From Polyangiaceae bacterium (GTDB taxonomy: Bacteria > Myxococcota_A > Polyangia > Polyangiales > Polyangiaceae), in the NCBI GenBank assembly GCA_015075635.1, contig JABTUA010000002.1, positions 2,856,708 to 2,920,707 on the forward strand: 64,000 nucleotides of DNA, given 5' to 3'. Both the position numbers and the translations under genes were made by a program. The first letter of the stretch is position 1. Each line of letters begins with the position of its first letter. This document shows positions 56,005 through 64,000 of this stretch, piece after piece. The notes under the pieces were generated by a model. The model saw nothing but the letters and a program-made list of their open reading frames with translations, was not told where the DNA came from and made no database searches.

Positions 56005-56242
56005 GCAGTCCCGCTCGGTAGTCCTGCGCATCAAGTCACGTCGCGGAGCCAAGAAGGCGATTCTGGCGGTTGCCGCCTCAATCCTGCAGGCGGTCTACTT
56101 CATGCTCCGCGACGGCGTCGAATACCACGACCTGGGCTCCGACCACTTCGACCGCCGCGACAAGACCAAGGCGATCGGCCGCCTGGTCCGCCGCCTCGGC
56201 GACCTCGGCTGCAAGGTCGAGATCCAGATGATCGCCGGCTGA
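56005..56242 (+). pseudogene. IS110-type transposase C-terminal remnant
   Basis: The frame ending at the TGA 56240-56242 encodes only the last ~75 residues of an IS110/IS116/IS902-like transposase: RRGAKKAILAVAASILQAV, YFMLRDGVEYHDLGSDHFDRRDKTKAIGRLVRRLGDLG. The catalytic DEDD part and start are missing. It begins directly after the HD-like gene stop and ends about 12 bases before the second composite element, so the site has received more than one insertion. Confidence 0.75.
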
Positions 56243-56538
56243 CGGGTTGGTTTCCTAGTAGTAGTCGGGCCGGACAGAGGTCGAGAAGCGACGCGTTCTC
56301 GAAGAGTTGAGGACGGTCACGGGTACGGCGCGCGACCAGGCGCAAATTCGCACTCGAGGTCAGGACGGGCCGGCGCTGGAGCGGAGGGCGTGGCCATTCG
56401 GGGGCGCTGGTGAAGCACTGGCGGCGTCGGCGAAGTGGGCGCACGACGCAGAGCTCGATGACCGCGAGTGCGGCACTGCGTGCAGCTGCCTGGAGGGAGC
56501 GCCATCGGACTCGAGCTCGACGCGCAGCTTCCGGACCC

Positions 56539-56604
56539 ACGGCGCTGCCGCTGACAAAGACCACCAAGGGCATCCCGTGCACGCCCGTTTGTTTGCGGGC
56601 GTGC
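56539..56604. repeat. Terminal inverted repeat with hairpin, HNH 5' side (copy 2)
   Basis: Counterpart of 34287-34352: CCACGGCGCTGCCGCTGAC, then GACCACCAAGGGCA, then the 9-bp hairpin GCACGCCCG (56579-56587)/CGGGCGTGC (56596-56604). Confidence 0.75.
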
Positions 56605-56835
56605 GAGCAGCGTTTCAGCGTACGGTGACCTGAAGGAAAGAGCATCGAGACGTCGATTTCTCTTGACGCATTCTCGAGCGACGCGCGTTCGCGTTCGACG
56701 ACCACGCGGGTGAGGGCCTCTCGCTCGCGCGTGGTGACGCGCTCGTGCGCGTTCGTGCGCGCGACGACGCGCGACGCGTTCAGATGCCCGAAACGCGCTC
56801 AGCGTGTCAGCAGCGAGCTCGAAAAATCGCGTGAT

Positions 56836-58127
56836 ATGCCAGAAAGCATGAACGCTCTCTCTTCGGTCTCCGACCACGAGCTCCGCGAGCGACTTTCGGC
56901 CGCCGTGAGCTCGGAGCGGTCGGCGTGCGCCAACGTCATCTTCCACCTGGCAGAGCTCGACCGCCGCAGGCTGTGTTGTTCCCGTTCCACGCCACACCAC
57001 CGACAGCGATTCCGCGACTGCGGCAGACCGGAAGCGAGTTCCTCCGGCTCGGCCGGACTGTCTATTTCGATGCGTGTTCCTCCCTCTTCGCCTACTGCAC
57101 CGAGCGCCTCGGCTATTCCGAGGACAGCGCGACCAAGCGTGTGCGTGTGGCCCGCCTGGCCCAGCAGTTCCCCCAGGTGCTCGATGACCTCGCCAGCGGC
57201 GAGCTCCACCTGACGGGGCTGTTCCTGCTCTCCGGCCACCTGACGGACGACAACGCCGAGCAGCTCCTCGCCGAGGCGCGAGGGAAGTCCAAGCGACAGC
57301 TCGAGGAGCTGCTCGCCCGCTGGTTCCCGCGGCCGGCCGTGCCGCCGACCATCACCCCGGTCACGCCCGAGCCGGTACAAGGGCAGTTGTCCACATGGTC
57401 CGGGGCAGGTACCCCGGCCCCGCCGGCCCAGGCGCCTCGCCCTCGCGTCGAGCCGCTCTCGCCGGAGAGCGTTCGCGTGGAATTCAGCGCCCACGCTGCG
57501 TTCCGCGACAAGCTCGAGCAGGCCCGGGCGCTGCTCAGCCACACGGTGCCCAGCGGCGACCTCGCGACGATCCTCGAGCGCGCGCTGGACCTGCTCATCG
57601 AGCGGGAGACGAAGCGCCGCGCCGGCGCGGGCAAGCCCCGCAAGCGCCGCGAGACGAAGCCGGGCTCGCGGCACGTTCCGGTGGAAGTCCAGCGAGCGGT
57701 CAGGGAGCGGGACGGCGACCAGTGCACCTTCACCGACGCCGAAGGGCGGCGGTGTTCGGCGACGCGCTTCTTGACCATCGAGCACATCGACCCGTTCGCG
57801 AAGGGCGGGCCCACGACGGTGGACAACTGCTGCTTGCTTTGCAGACCTCACAACGCCCACCGAGCGCGCCAGGTCTTCGGTGAGGACCACATCCAGAACG
57901 AGATCTCGGAGGCGCGAGCGAGGCGAAGACAGAGCACGCCACCGGCGCCACCAGCGCCGACGCCCGCGCCCGAGGGCGGCGTGTCCGAAAAGGTGCTCGG
58001 AGCGCTGGTTCGGATGGGGTTCAAGCGAGCGGACGCGCGGCGAGCCGTCGAGCAAGCGCGCCTCTGCGAGGTGGAGCCGCTGCTCGAGCCGATGCTTCGC
58101 GCGACGCTCGCCATTCTCACACCGTGA
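56836..58127 (+). pseudogene. DUF222-type HNH endonuclease, frame broken by 89-bp insertion (copy 2)
   Basis: Same sequence as copy 1, including the 89-bp insertion (56974-57062) after LAELDRRRL and the resumed frame at YFDACSSLFAYC. The downstream frame encodes the intact HNH domain and is open from 56925. Because both copies carry the same lesion, it predates or was spread by the duplication. A protein from an internal start, or removal of the insert at RNA level, cannot be ruled out, but nothing seen shows either. Confidence 0.8.
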
Positions 58128-58137
58128 GACGGTTCGG

Positions 58138-58206
58138 GCACACCCCACGTCGAATGGGGTGTGCACGGATTGCCCTTGGTGGTCATTGTCAGCGGCAGCG
58201 CCGTGG
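58138..58206. repeat. Terminal inverted repeat with hairpin, transposase side (copy 2)
   Basis: Counterpart of 32685-32753, with hairpin GCACACCCCA (58138-58147)/TGGGGTGTGC (58155-58164) 10 bases after the HNH stop codon. Confidence 0.75.
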
Positions 58207-58239
58207 GCACGCATGCGGACGAAGGAAAGGAGCTCATCT

Positions 58240-58984
58240 GTGCCTCGAACAGGTCGCACTCAACGCAGAGTCATCGGCATGCTCGTCAAACGCTTCGGCG
58301 ACGCGCGCCTCGACGAGGTCCGCGACCCGCGCAACCCACGCGGGCGTCGCTGGCGCTCGGGCGGTGCGCGACCTCGGACTTCACTACCTGTTTGCCGTCA
58401 AGAGCACCCAACCCTCCCTCCACACCGAGGCCGTGCGCTGGATGGGTGGCCTGGAGCCTGACCAGGCCGCCGCCACCAGCACGGATCTCGACCACAGTCG
58501 CTCCGTCGTGCGGCGCATCTACCTCGGTGAAGCCCTTGCCGCGCCGGAAGGTTGGGAGCATCTCAGGACCGTGCTCCGCGTCGAGGTCGAGACCCTCGAC
58601 TCCAATGGCGTCCGGGTCGCGAACGACAACCGCTACTTCGTCTCCAGCTTGCCACGCTCTCGTCTCACCGATGCCGAGTGGCTGCTCGTCGTACGGCGCC
58701 ACTGGGGCGTCGAGACTGCCCATCAGCTTCTCGATGGCGCCTTCGCCGAGGACCATCATCCGTGGATCGAACAGAACCCGCGAGCCACGGTCGTCGTGAT
58801 GGTGCTGCGGCGCATCGCATACACGCTGCTCGCGCTCTGGCGCGGGGTGACTTTGCGCAGCGACGAACAGCGTAGGCGGCCCTGGCGCGACCTGATGCGC
58901 GACATCTGGCTCTGCACAGTCAAGGCCACCGCAGAGACCCCTCGAAACTCGAGTGACCGCCGGCTCCCGCCGGCGCCTGCGTGA
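58240..58984 (+). pseudogene. ISAs1 family transposase, internally deleted
   Basis: Starts at the same GTG as the intact copy and keeps the first ~37 codons to RNPRGRRW (58353). It then jumps, with a change of frame, to ARAVRDLGLHYLFAVKS and the C-terminal half (RRHWGVETAHQLLDGAFAED retained). The missing 545 bp (equivalent to 31993-32537) include the first two catalytic Asp residues. The retained 3' half differs from copy 1 at many residues (for example WMGGLEPDQAAATSTDLDHS against WLCGLEPDQAAASSTDLHHG), whereas the 5' part is identical. Confidence 0.85.
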
Positions 58985-59243
58985 CCCGTGCCGAGGCCTT
59001 CGCGCCGACCTGCTCTTTGACAGACTCCGCGTCGATCACCGCCCTCGGGCTCCTGCCCCCGTAGAGGCTCGATGGCACTTGCTCCTGTGCGGCCCAGTAC
59101 CTCTCCACCGCCCCGTCCCCGGGTCACCACTTCCCCGCCGGTGGTGGCGACCCAGCTCGACTCGCGGAGAACCGATCGAGACTGACTGAGCGCGCCGGGC
59201 CCTTGCGGCCGACGGGTCGCCGATCTACGCGCTCGGGCCTGTC

Positions 59244-60443
<1,200 letters not shown>

Positions 60444-60461
60444 ACGAAAGAACCACGAACC

Positions 60462-61355
60462 ATGTCGATCCTCGTCAACAAGAACACCCGCGTCGTCGTC
60501 CAGGGCATCACCGGCTCCGCCGGCTCCTTCCACGCCAAGCAGTGCGTCGCCTACGGCACGCAGATCGTCGCCGGCTGCACCCCCGGTCGCGGCGGAGAGA
60601 CCTTCGTGGCCGAGGGCCCGGACGGCAAGAAGATCGAGATCCCGGTCTTCGACACCATGGCGGACGCCGTCAAGCAGACCGGCGCGGACACCTCCTGCGT
60701 GTTCGTGCCCCCGCTCGGCGCGGCGGACTCCATCCTCGAGGCCGCGGACGCCGGCTGCCGCCTGATCATCGCCATCACCGAGGGAATCCCGGTCATGGAC
60801 ATGATTCGCGCGCGCCGCGTGCTCGAGGGCAAGAACGTGCGCCTGGTCGGCCCGAACTGCCCGGGAGTCATCACCCCCGGCGAGTGCAAGATTGGCATCA
60901 TGCCCGGCCACATCCACAAGCCCGGGAAGATCGGCGTGGTCAGCCGCTCCGGCACGCTCACCTACGAGGCCGTGGGCCAGCTCACCGCGCTCGGCATCGG
61001 GCAGAGCACCTGCATCGGCATCGGCGGCGATCCCGTGAACGGCACGGACTTCATCGACGTCCTCAAGCTGTTCAACGAGGACCCGAACACCGAGGGTGTG
61101 ATCATGATCGGCGAGATCGGCGGCAACGCCGAGGAGCGCGCCGCCGACTACATCAAGGCGCACTTCAAGAAGCCGGTGGCGGGCTTCATCGCCGGCACCA
61201 CCGCGCCGCCCGGCAAGCGCATGGGCCATGCCGGCGCCATCATCAGCGGCGGCAAGGGCACGGCCAAGGACAAGATCGCTGCGCTGACCGCCGCCGGCGT
61301 GAAGGTGGCCCCGACGCCCAGCGACATGGGCGTGACGCTCCAGAGCATGCTCTGA
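60462..61355 (+). CDS. sucD: Succinate-CoA ligase (ADP-forming) alpha subunit
   Basis: 297 residues, cognate partner of sucC. CoA-binding Rossmann domain (SILVNKNTRVVVQGITGSAGSFHAKQC-type start, VAGCTPGRGGETF), RLVGPNCPGVITPGECKIGIMPG, SRSGTLTYEAV, and the phosphorylated His in KRMGHAGAIISGGKG. AGAACCACGAACC separates it from sucC, so the two are one transcript. A strong hairpin 44 bases after the stop probably ends it. Confidence 0.97.
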   Translation: MSILVNKNTRVVVQGITGSAGSFHAKQCVAYGTQIVAGCTPGRGGETFVAEGPDGKKIEIPVFDTMADAVKQTGADTSCVFVPPLGAADSILEAADAGCRLIIAITEGIPVMDMIRARRVLEGKNVRLVGPNCPGVITPGECKIGIMPGHIHKPGKIGVVSRSGTLTYEAVGQLTALGIGQSTCIGIGGDPVNGTDFIDVLKLFNEDPNTEGVIMIGEIGGNAEERAADYIKAHFKKPVAGFIAGTTAPPGKRMGHAGAIISGGKGTAKDKIAALTAAGVKVAPTPSDMGVTLQSML

Positions 61356-61398
61356 CTCGAGTCTCACCCCCACCACGACTTGACCTGCGTCAACCCGT

Positions 61399-61424
61399 AG
61401 CCGGCAGCGTTTGCGCTGCCGGCT
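61399..61424. terminator. 11-bp perfect hairpin after sucD
   Basis: AGCCGGCAGCG and CGCTGCCGGCT form a perfect 11-bp stem with the loop TTTG. Very stable and well placed for ending the sucCD transcript; no T tract follows. Confidence 0.65.
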
Positions 61425-61476
61425 GACTCGAGGACCCTGACTCGCGCCACCCGACGTGGCACGCTTGAGGTCGTCG

Positions 61477-62310
61477 ATGCGCATCCCGACCGTTGCGCTC
61501 TTGGTGGTGCTGGGGCTCCCGCCGTGCGGCAACCCGGACCCGTCCGGTGCCACGACGGGACTGCTCTCGGTCGCCAACGACTCCAACGTGGACGTGTCGT
61601 TCGAGTTCACGGCCGGAGGAAAGCGCTTGCCGGGCTGCTTCTGGGTGCTCCGTGGTCGCAGCACGACGTTCGAGCTGCCGCGGGGCCACCTGACCTGGTC
61701 GTATTCCATCGGCGGCGCGCAGTTCTCCGGTGGCGCCGACCTCTCCGCGGGCTTCCCCAAGATGCTGCGCTGCGCGACGGCGCAAGCGCGCCTGGGCGGC
61801 GACGTCCCGAAGTGCGAGCCGGCGACCCCAGCGTCGACACCGCCGCCGAAGGACTCCCAGGCGATGCTGGTCGGCGCGACGCTCGGCTTCCTGGCGGAGC
61901 TGAGCCAGAAGCTCGCGCGCGGGGAAGAGAACGCGGTGGCGGAGCTCATCGAGCCGCCCTTCACCGTGGAGTGGACCGGTGAGGTACCCGGCACCAGGAG
62001 GGTCAAGAGCGCCAGGCACCTGCTCGAGGTTCGCTCCGAGCTCGCGCTGGACCCCGAGGCTCTCGCAGCCGCCAAGGCGCGCGGCGCCGACGCCCGCAGC
62101 GGCGAAGACGACTGCGGCAAGGACGCGGTCGACTGGTCCAAGGGCGAGCCGGCGCTCAGCTGCGACGGCCGGACGGTGAGCGTCGCGCTGCGCCCATCCG
62201 CTGCGTGCGGGCAGTTCGGCCACGTGGACACCTGGAAGCTCGAGAGCTCCGGAGATCGCTGGCGGCTCGTCGGCAAGGGAGTGAAGACGCCCGGCTCACC
62301 GGCTCGGTGA
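61477..62310 (+). CDS. Hypothetical lipoprotein
   Basis: 277 residues from ATG 61477 (GTG 61456 is possible). Signal peptide ending in LGLPPC, a weak lipobox. Residues ~25-90 form a beta-rich region (LLSVANDSNVDVSFEFTAGGKRLPG), then a Pro linker and a helical/beta domain (LGFLAELSQKLARGEENAVAELI, VEWTGEVPGTRRVKSARHLLEV, HVDTWKLESSGDRWRLVGKG) that may be NTF2-like. Its last 15 bases overlap the 3' end of the convergent radical SAM gene. Family not recognised. Confidence 0.75.
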   Translation: MRIPTVALLVVLGLPPCGNPDPSGATTGLLSVANDSNVDVSFEFTAGGKRLPGCFWVLRGRSTTFELPRGHLTWSYSIGGAQFSGGADLSAGFPKMLRCATAQARLGGDVPKCEPATPASTPPPKDSQAMLVGATLGFLAELSQKLARGEENAVAELIEPPFTVEWTGEVPGTRRVKSARHLLEVRSELALDPEALAAAKARGADARSGEDDCGKDAVDWSKGEPALSCDGRTVSVALRPSAACGQFGHVDTWKLESSGDRWRLVGKGVKTPGSPAR

Positions 62311-63225
62311 GCCCGCGCCGCTTCGCGGCGCGTCGAACGGCAGCATCTCGCTCCAGCCGTAGCGCTCCGGGTACTCGCGCCAGGGGCCTTCGCAGCGTTC
62401 GCGCGCGGAGCAAGCCTGGCACGGCGGCCCCTGCACCTTGCCCTCGCGCACCCGCCACTCCGAGTAGTCGAGCCGGCCGTCGAGGTCGCTCACCGTGGTG
62501 AGCGGGATGGTCGCCTCGACCGCCAGCTCCTGCATGCCACGCAAGAAGCACAGCGGGACCGCCTCGGTGCAGAGGCGGAGGCCACGCTCCCTCGCGACCC
62601 GTTCGGCGCGGCGGAGGGGCTCCACGAGCTCCGACAAACGCGGCACGATCTCGTCGAAGCGCTCGAGCGCCGTGCCCACCGGGTGCACGAAGGCGAGCTG
62701 CGCGTTCCTCACGCCAAGGCCCGCGAGGTAGGCGACGAGCTCGTCGAGCAGCTCGACGTTGCGCCTGGTGATCACGCTGTTGGTGACCACCGGCAGACCG
62801 GCCTCGAGCGCATTGGCGATCCCACGCGTGGTCTCCGCGAAGCTCCCAGGCGCGCGGGTGAGCTCGTCGTGAACCGCGGCGCTCGCCCCGTGCAAGGACG
62901 GAGAGATCTCGGTCACCCCCGCCTCGACCAGCGCCGCGAGCACGTCTCGGTAGGCGAGCAGGCGCCCGTTGGTCTGGAGCTGCACGCTGGAGAAGCCCAG
63001 CGCCCGAGCGGCCCGCACCAGCGGCAAGAGCTTCTTGTAGAGCGTGGGCTCGCCACCGGTCAGGACGACCCCTGTGGCGTCCGGCCGCGCCGCCCGGAGC
63101 TCCGAGAGCAAGAGCGCCGGCGGCCGGGCAGCGCACTCCGTTCGCTTCTCGCCCTGGGCACAGAATAGACAGCGGTTGTTGCAGGCGAAGCCGAGCTTGA
63201 GGTCCAGGCGTCGCGCGACTTCCAC
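62296..63225 (-). CDS. Radical SAM protein
   Basis: 309 residues from GTG 63225. The 4Fe-4S motif CNNRCLFC (CxxxCxxC) near residue 15 and TGGEPTLYKKL mark a radical SAM core; VQLQTNGRLLAY and ISPSLHGASAAVHDELT continue it. The C-terminal ~50 residues have a Cys cluster (PPCQACSARERCEGPWREYPERYG) resembling a small SPASM-type auxiliary cluster, so a peptide or protein substrate is plausible. It is divergent from the HxsB-like gene with 32 bases between the start codons, suggesting shared control and possibly a shared maturation pathway. Confidence 0.85.
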   Translation of the reverse strand: MEVARRLDLKLGFACNNRCLFCAQGEKRTECAARPPALLLSELRAARPDATGVVLTGGEPTLYKKLLPLVRAARALGFSSVQLQTNGRLLAYRDVLAALVEAGVTEISPSLHGASAAVHDELTRAPGSFAETTRGIANALEAGLPVVTNSVITRRNVELLDELVAYLAGLGVRNAQLAFVHPVGTALERFDEIVPRLSELVEPLRRAERVARERGLRLCTEAVPLCFLRGMQELAVEATIPLTTVSDLDGRLDYSEWRVREGKVQGPPCQACSARERCEGPWREYPERYGWSEMLPFDAPRSGAGSPSR

Positions 63226-63231
63226 GCGACG

Positions 63232-63237
63232 AGGTTA
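63232..63237 (-). promoter_or_regulatory. -10-like hexamer TAACCT next to a start codon
   Basis: On the minus strand TAACCT is followed by 6 bases and GTG 63225; leaderless arrangement. On the other strand TACGCT stands 8 bases before ATG 63258. Confidence 0.4.
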
Positions 63238-63257
63238 GCACGCTACGCTTGGCTCAC

Positions 63258-64000
63258 ATGCGCCTACTCGAGCTGGGTGTGAGACCGAGGCGACCCGGCA
63301 AGCTGGTGCCCGTGCGCCACCGCAAGGTCGGCGGCGCGGTGCTGCTGGCCTCGCACTTCGGCGACTGGGTGTTCGTCAGCGAGGCCGAGCACGCGGAGCT
63401 CATGGCCGGCAAGCTCGAGGAGGGTTCCGAGCTCGAGGCGCGCCTGCGCTCGCGGAACCTGCTCGCGGACTCGCTCGACACCGTCGCGCTCGCCGAGCGC
63501 ATGCGCAGGAAGAAGTCGTTCCTGCGCTACGGCCCGAACCTGCACGTGCTGGTGGTCACGCTGCGCTGCAACGAGACCTGCGTGTACTGCCACGCCAGCC
63601 GCGCCGCCATGGACCGCGTGGACACCGACATGTCGCGGGAGACCGCCGAGAAGTGCGTGGACCTGGCGCTCCGCTCCACCGCCCCGCGCATCACCCTGGA
63701 GTTCCAGGGCGGCGAGCCCCTCGCCAACTTCCCCGTAGTGCAGCACGCCATCGAGTACGCTCTGGCCAAGAACCGCGCCTACGGCAAGGAGCTCGAGTTC
63801 ACCATGGTGAGCAACCTGTCGCTCTTGAACGACGAGCGGCTCGACTACCTGGTGAAGAACAAGGTGCAGATCTGCACCAGCATCGACGGGCCGCCGACGC
63901 TGCACGACAAACAGCGCGTGCTGGCCGGCGGCAGCGCTTTTCAGCAAGCATCGGGCTGGATCCGCGCCATCAACCAGCGCTACGCGGACATCGGGCTCGA
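63258..64000 (+). CDS. hxsB: HxsB-like radical SAM maturase, 3' end outside window
   Basis: 247 codons are visible and the frame is open to the edge. Residues ~12-85 match the N-terminal region of His-Xaa-Ser system maturase HxsB (VPVRHRKVGGAVLLASHFGDWVFVSEAEHAEL), followed by GPNLHVLVVTLRCNETCVYCHAS with the CxxxCxxC cluster motif, DTDMSRETAEKCVDLAL, ITLEFQGGEPLANFPVV, FTMVSNLSLLNDERLDYL and ICTSIDGPPTLHDKQR. HxsB works with a second radical SAM enzyme (HxsC) and HxsD to modify a peptide with His-Xaa-Ser repeats. Those partners would lie to the right, outside the window. Confidence 0.82.
   Translation, partial: MRLLELGVRPRRPGKLVPVRHRKVGGAVLLASHFGDWVFVSEAEHAELMAGKLEEGSELEARLRSRNLLADSLDTVALAERMRRKKSFLRYGPNLHVLVVTLRCNETCVYCHASRAAMDRVDTDMSRETAEKCVDLALRSTAPRITLEFQGGEPLANFPVVQHAIEYALAKNRAYGKELEFTMVSNLSLLNDERLDYLVKNKVQICTSIDGPPTLHDKQRVLAGGSAFQQASGWIRAINQRYADIGL

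Larger units (their letters stand above)
56255..59184 (+). mobile_element. Composite ISAs1 + HNH element, copy 2 (defective)
   Basis: Inverted relative to copy 1 (31162-34644), with similarity limits CTAGTAG...TCGGGC at the left and ATCGAGACTG at the right. It keeps the HNH gene and both hairpin-ended inverted repeats but has lost 545 bp from the transposase. The segment 56439-58353 matches 32538-34452 with no difference seen; the flanks are several percent different. Confidence 0.8.

Noticed and set aside
61456..61475. TGGCAC sequence as a possible sigma-54 -24 element
   Set aside because: No GC pair at the required -12 spacing follows it.

Overview
The window looks like a piece of a myxobacterial (Myxococcota, probably Polyangiales) chromosome. 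The DNA is very GC-rich, and real genes show strong G/C bias at codon third positions. Much of the coding capacity goes to secreted lipoproteins with Gly/Ser/Thr-rich linkers or Cys-rich tandem repeats. Other signs are a MYXO-CTERM-like sorting tail, a eukaryotic-type Ser/Thr kinase, an FHA-type enhancer-binding-protein regulator and DUF222/HNH proteins. Taxonomy is inferred from protein style only; no rRNA or tRNA gene was seen.

Layout. 1-12.6 kb: a truncated VWA-type lipoprotein, NADP-isocitrate dehydrogenase (icd), a zinc-ribbon protein, an N-formylglutamate amidohydrolase-like enzyme, three surface lipoproteins with Cys or EF-hand-like repeats, an FHA/AAA+ regulator with a palindromic operator next to its start, and malate dehydrogenase (mdh). 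12.6-16 kb: a CBS protein, then a PAS histidine kinase next to an in-frame acetate kinase-PduL phosphotransacetylase fusion. 16-24.4 kb: a very long ORF in which a MYXO-CTERM-like tail runs straight into a lipoprotein signal, a parvulin, an ACC-synthase-like aminotransferase, a 6PGDH-family oxidoreductase and a Cys-repeat/discoidin-like lipoprotein. 24.5-31.1 kb: glycogen debranching enzyme, a Gly-rich lipoprotein, cardiolipin synthase, glutathione-dependent formaldehyde dehydrogenase and a CBS/lipoprotein pair.

31.2-34.6 kb and 56.3-59.2 kb hold two inverted copies of a composite mobile element: an ISAs1-type transposase plus an HNH endonuclease gene bracketed by imperfect terminal inverted repeats ending in co-varying hairpins. 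About 1.9 kb around the HNH gene appears identical in the two copies while both outer flanks have diverged. Both HNH genes carry the same 89-bp frame-breaking insertion. The second copy has a 545-bp deletion in its transposase, lies beside an IS110-type remnant, and ends 60 bp before sucC.

34.9-56.0 kb: a membrane GT-C-like protein, a large lipoprotein with TSP3, 11-residue and 6-residue Cys repeats downstream of two dyad operators, more Gly-rich lipoproteins, a dimethylglycine/sarcosine dehydrogenase-like flavoprotein, a DsbA-fold isomerase, a B12-binding radical SAM protein, and a tightly coupled run of dnaJ, a small membrane protein, a Ser/Thr kinase with HEAT-like tail and a degenerate HD-GYP-like protein. 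59.2-64 kb: sucC-sucD, a lipoprotein, and two divergent radical SAM genes. The last one runs off the window and closely resembles HxsB of His-Xaa-Ser peptide-maturation systems.

icd, mdh and sucCD are all within 60 kb, so central carbon metabolism is well represented, but they are not one operon. Several genes have a -10-like hexamer only 6-8 bases before the start codon, which suggests leaderless transcripts. A dispersed repeat of about 150-180 bp occurs in two convergent intergenic spaces (6.7 and 30.1 kb).
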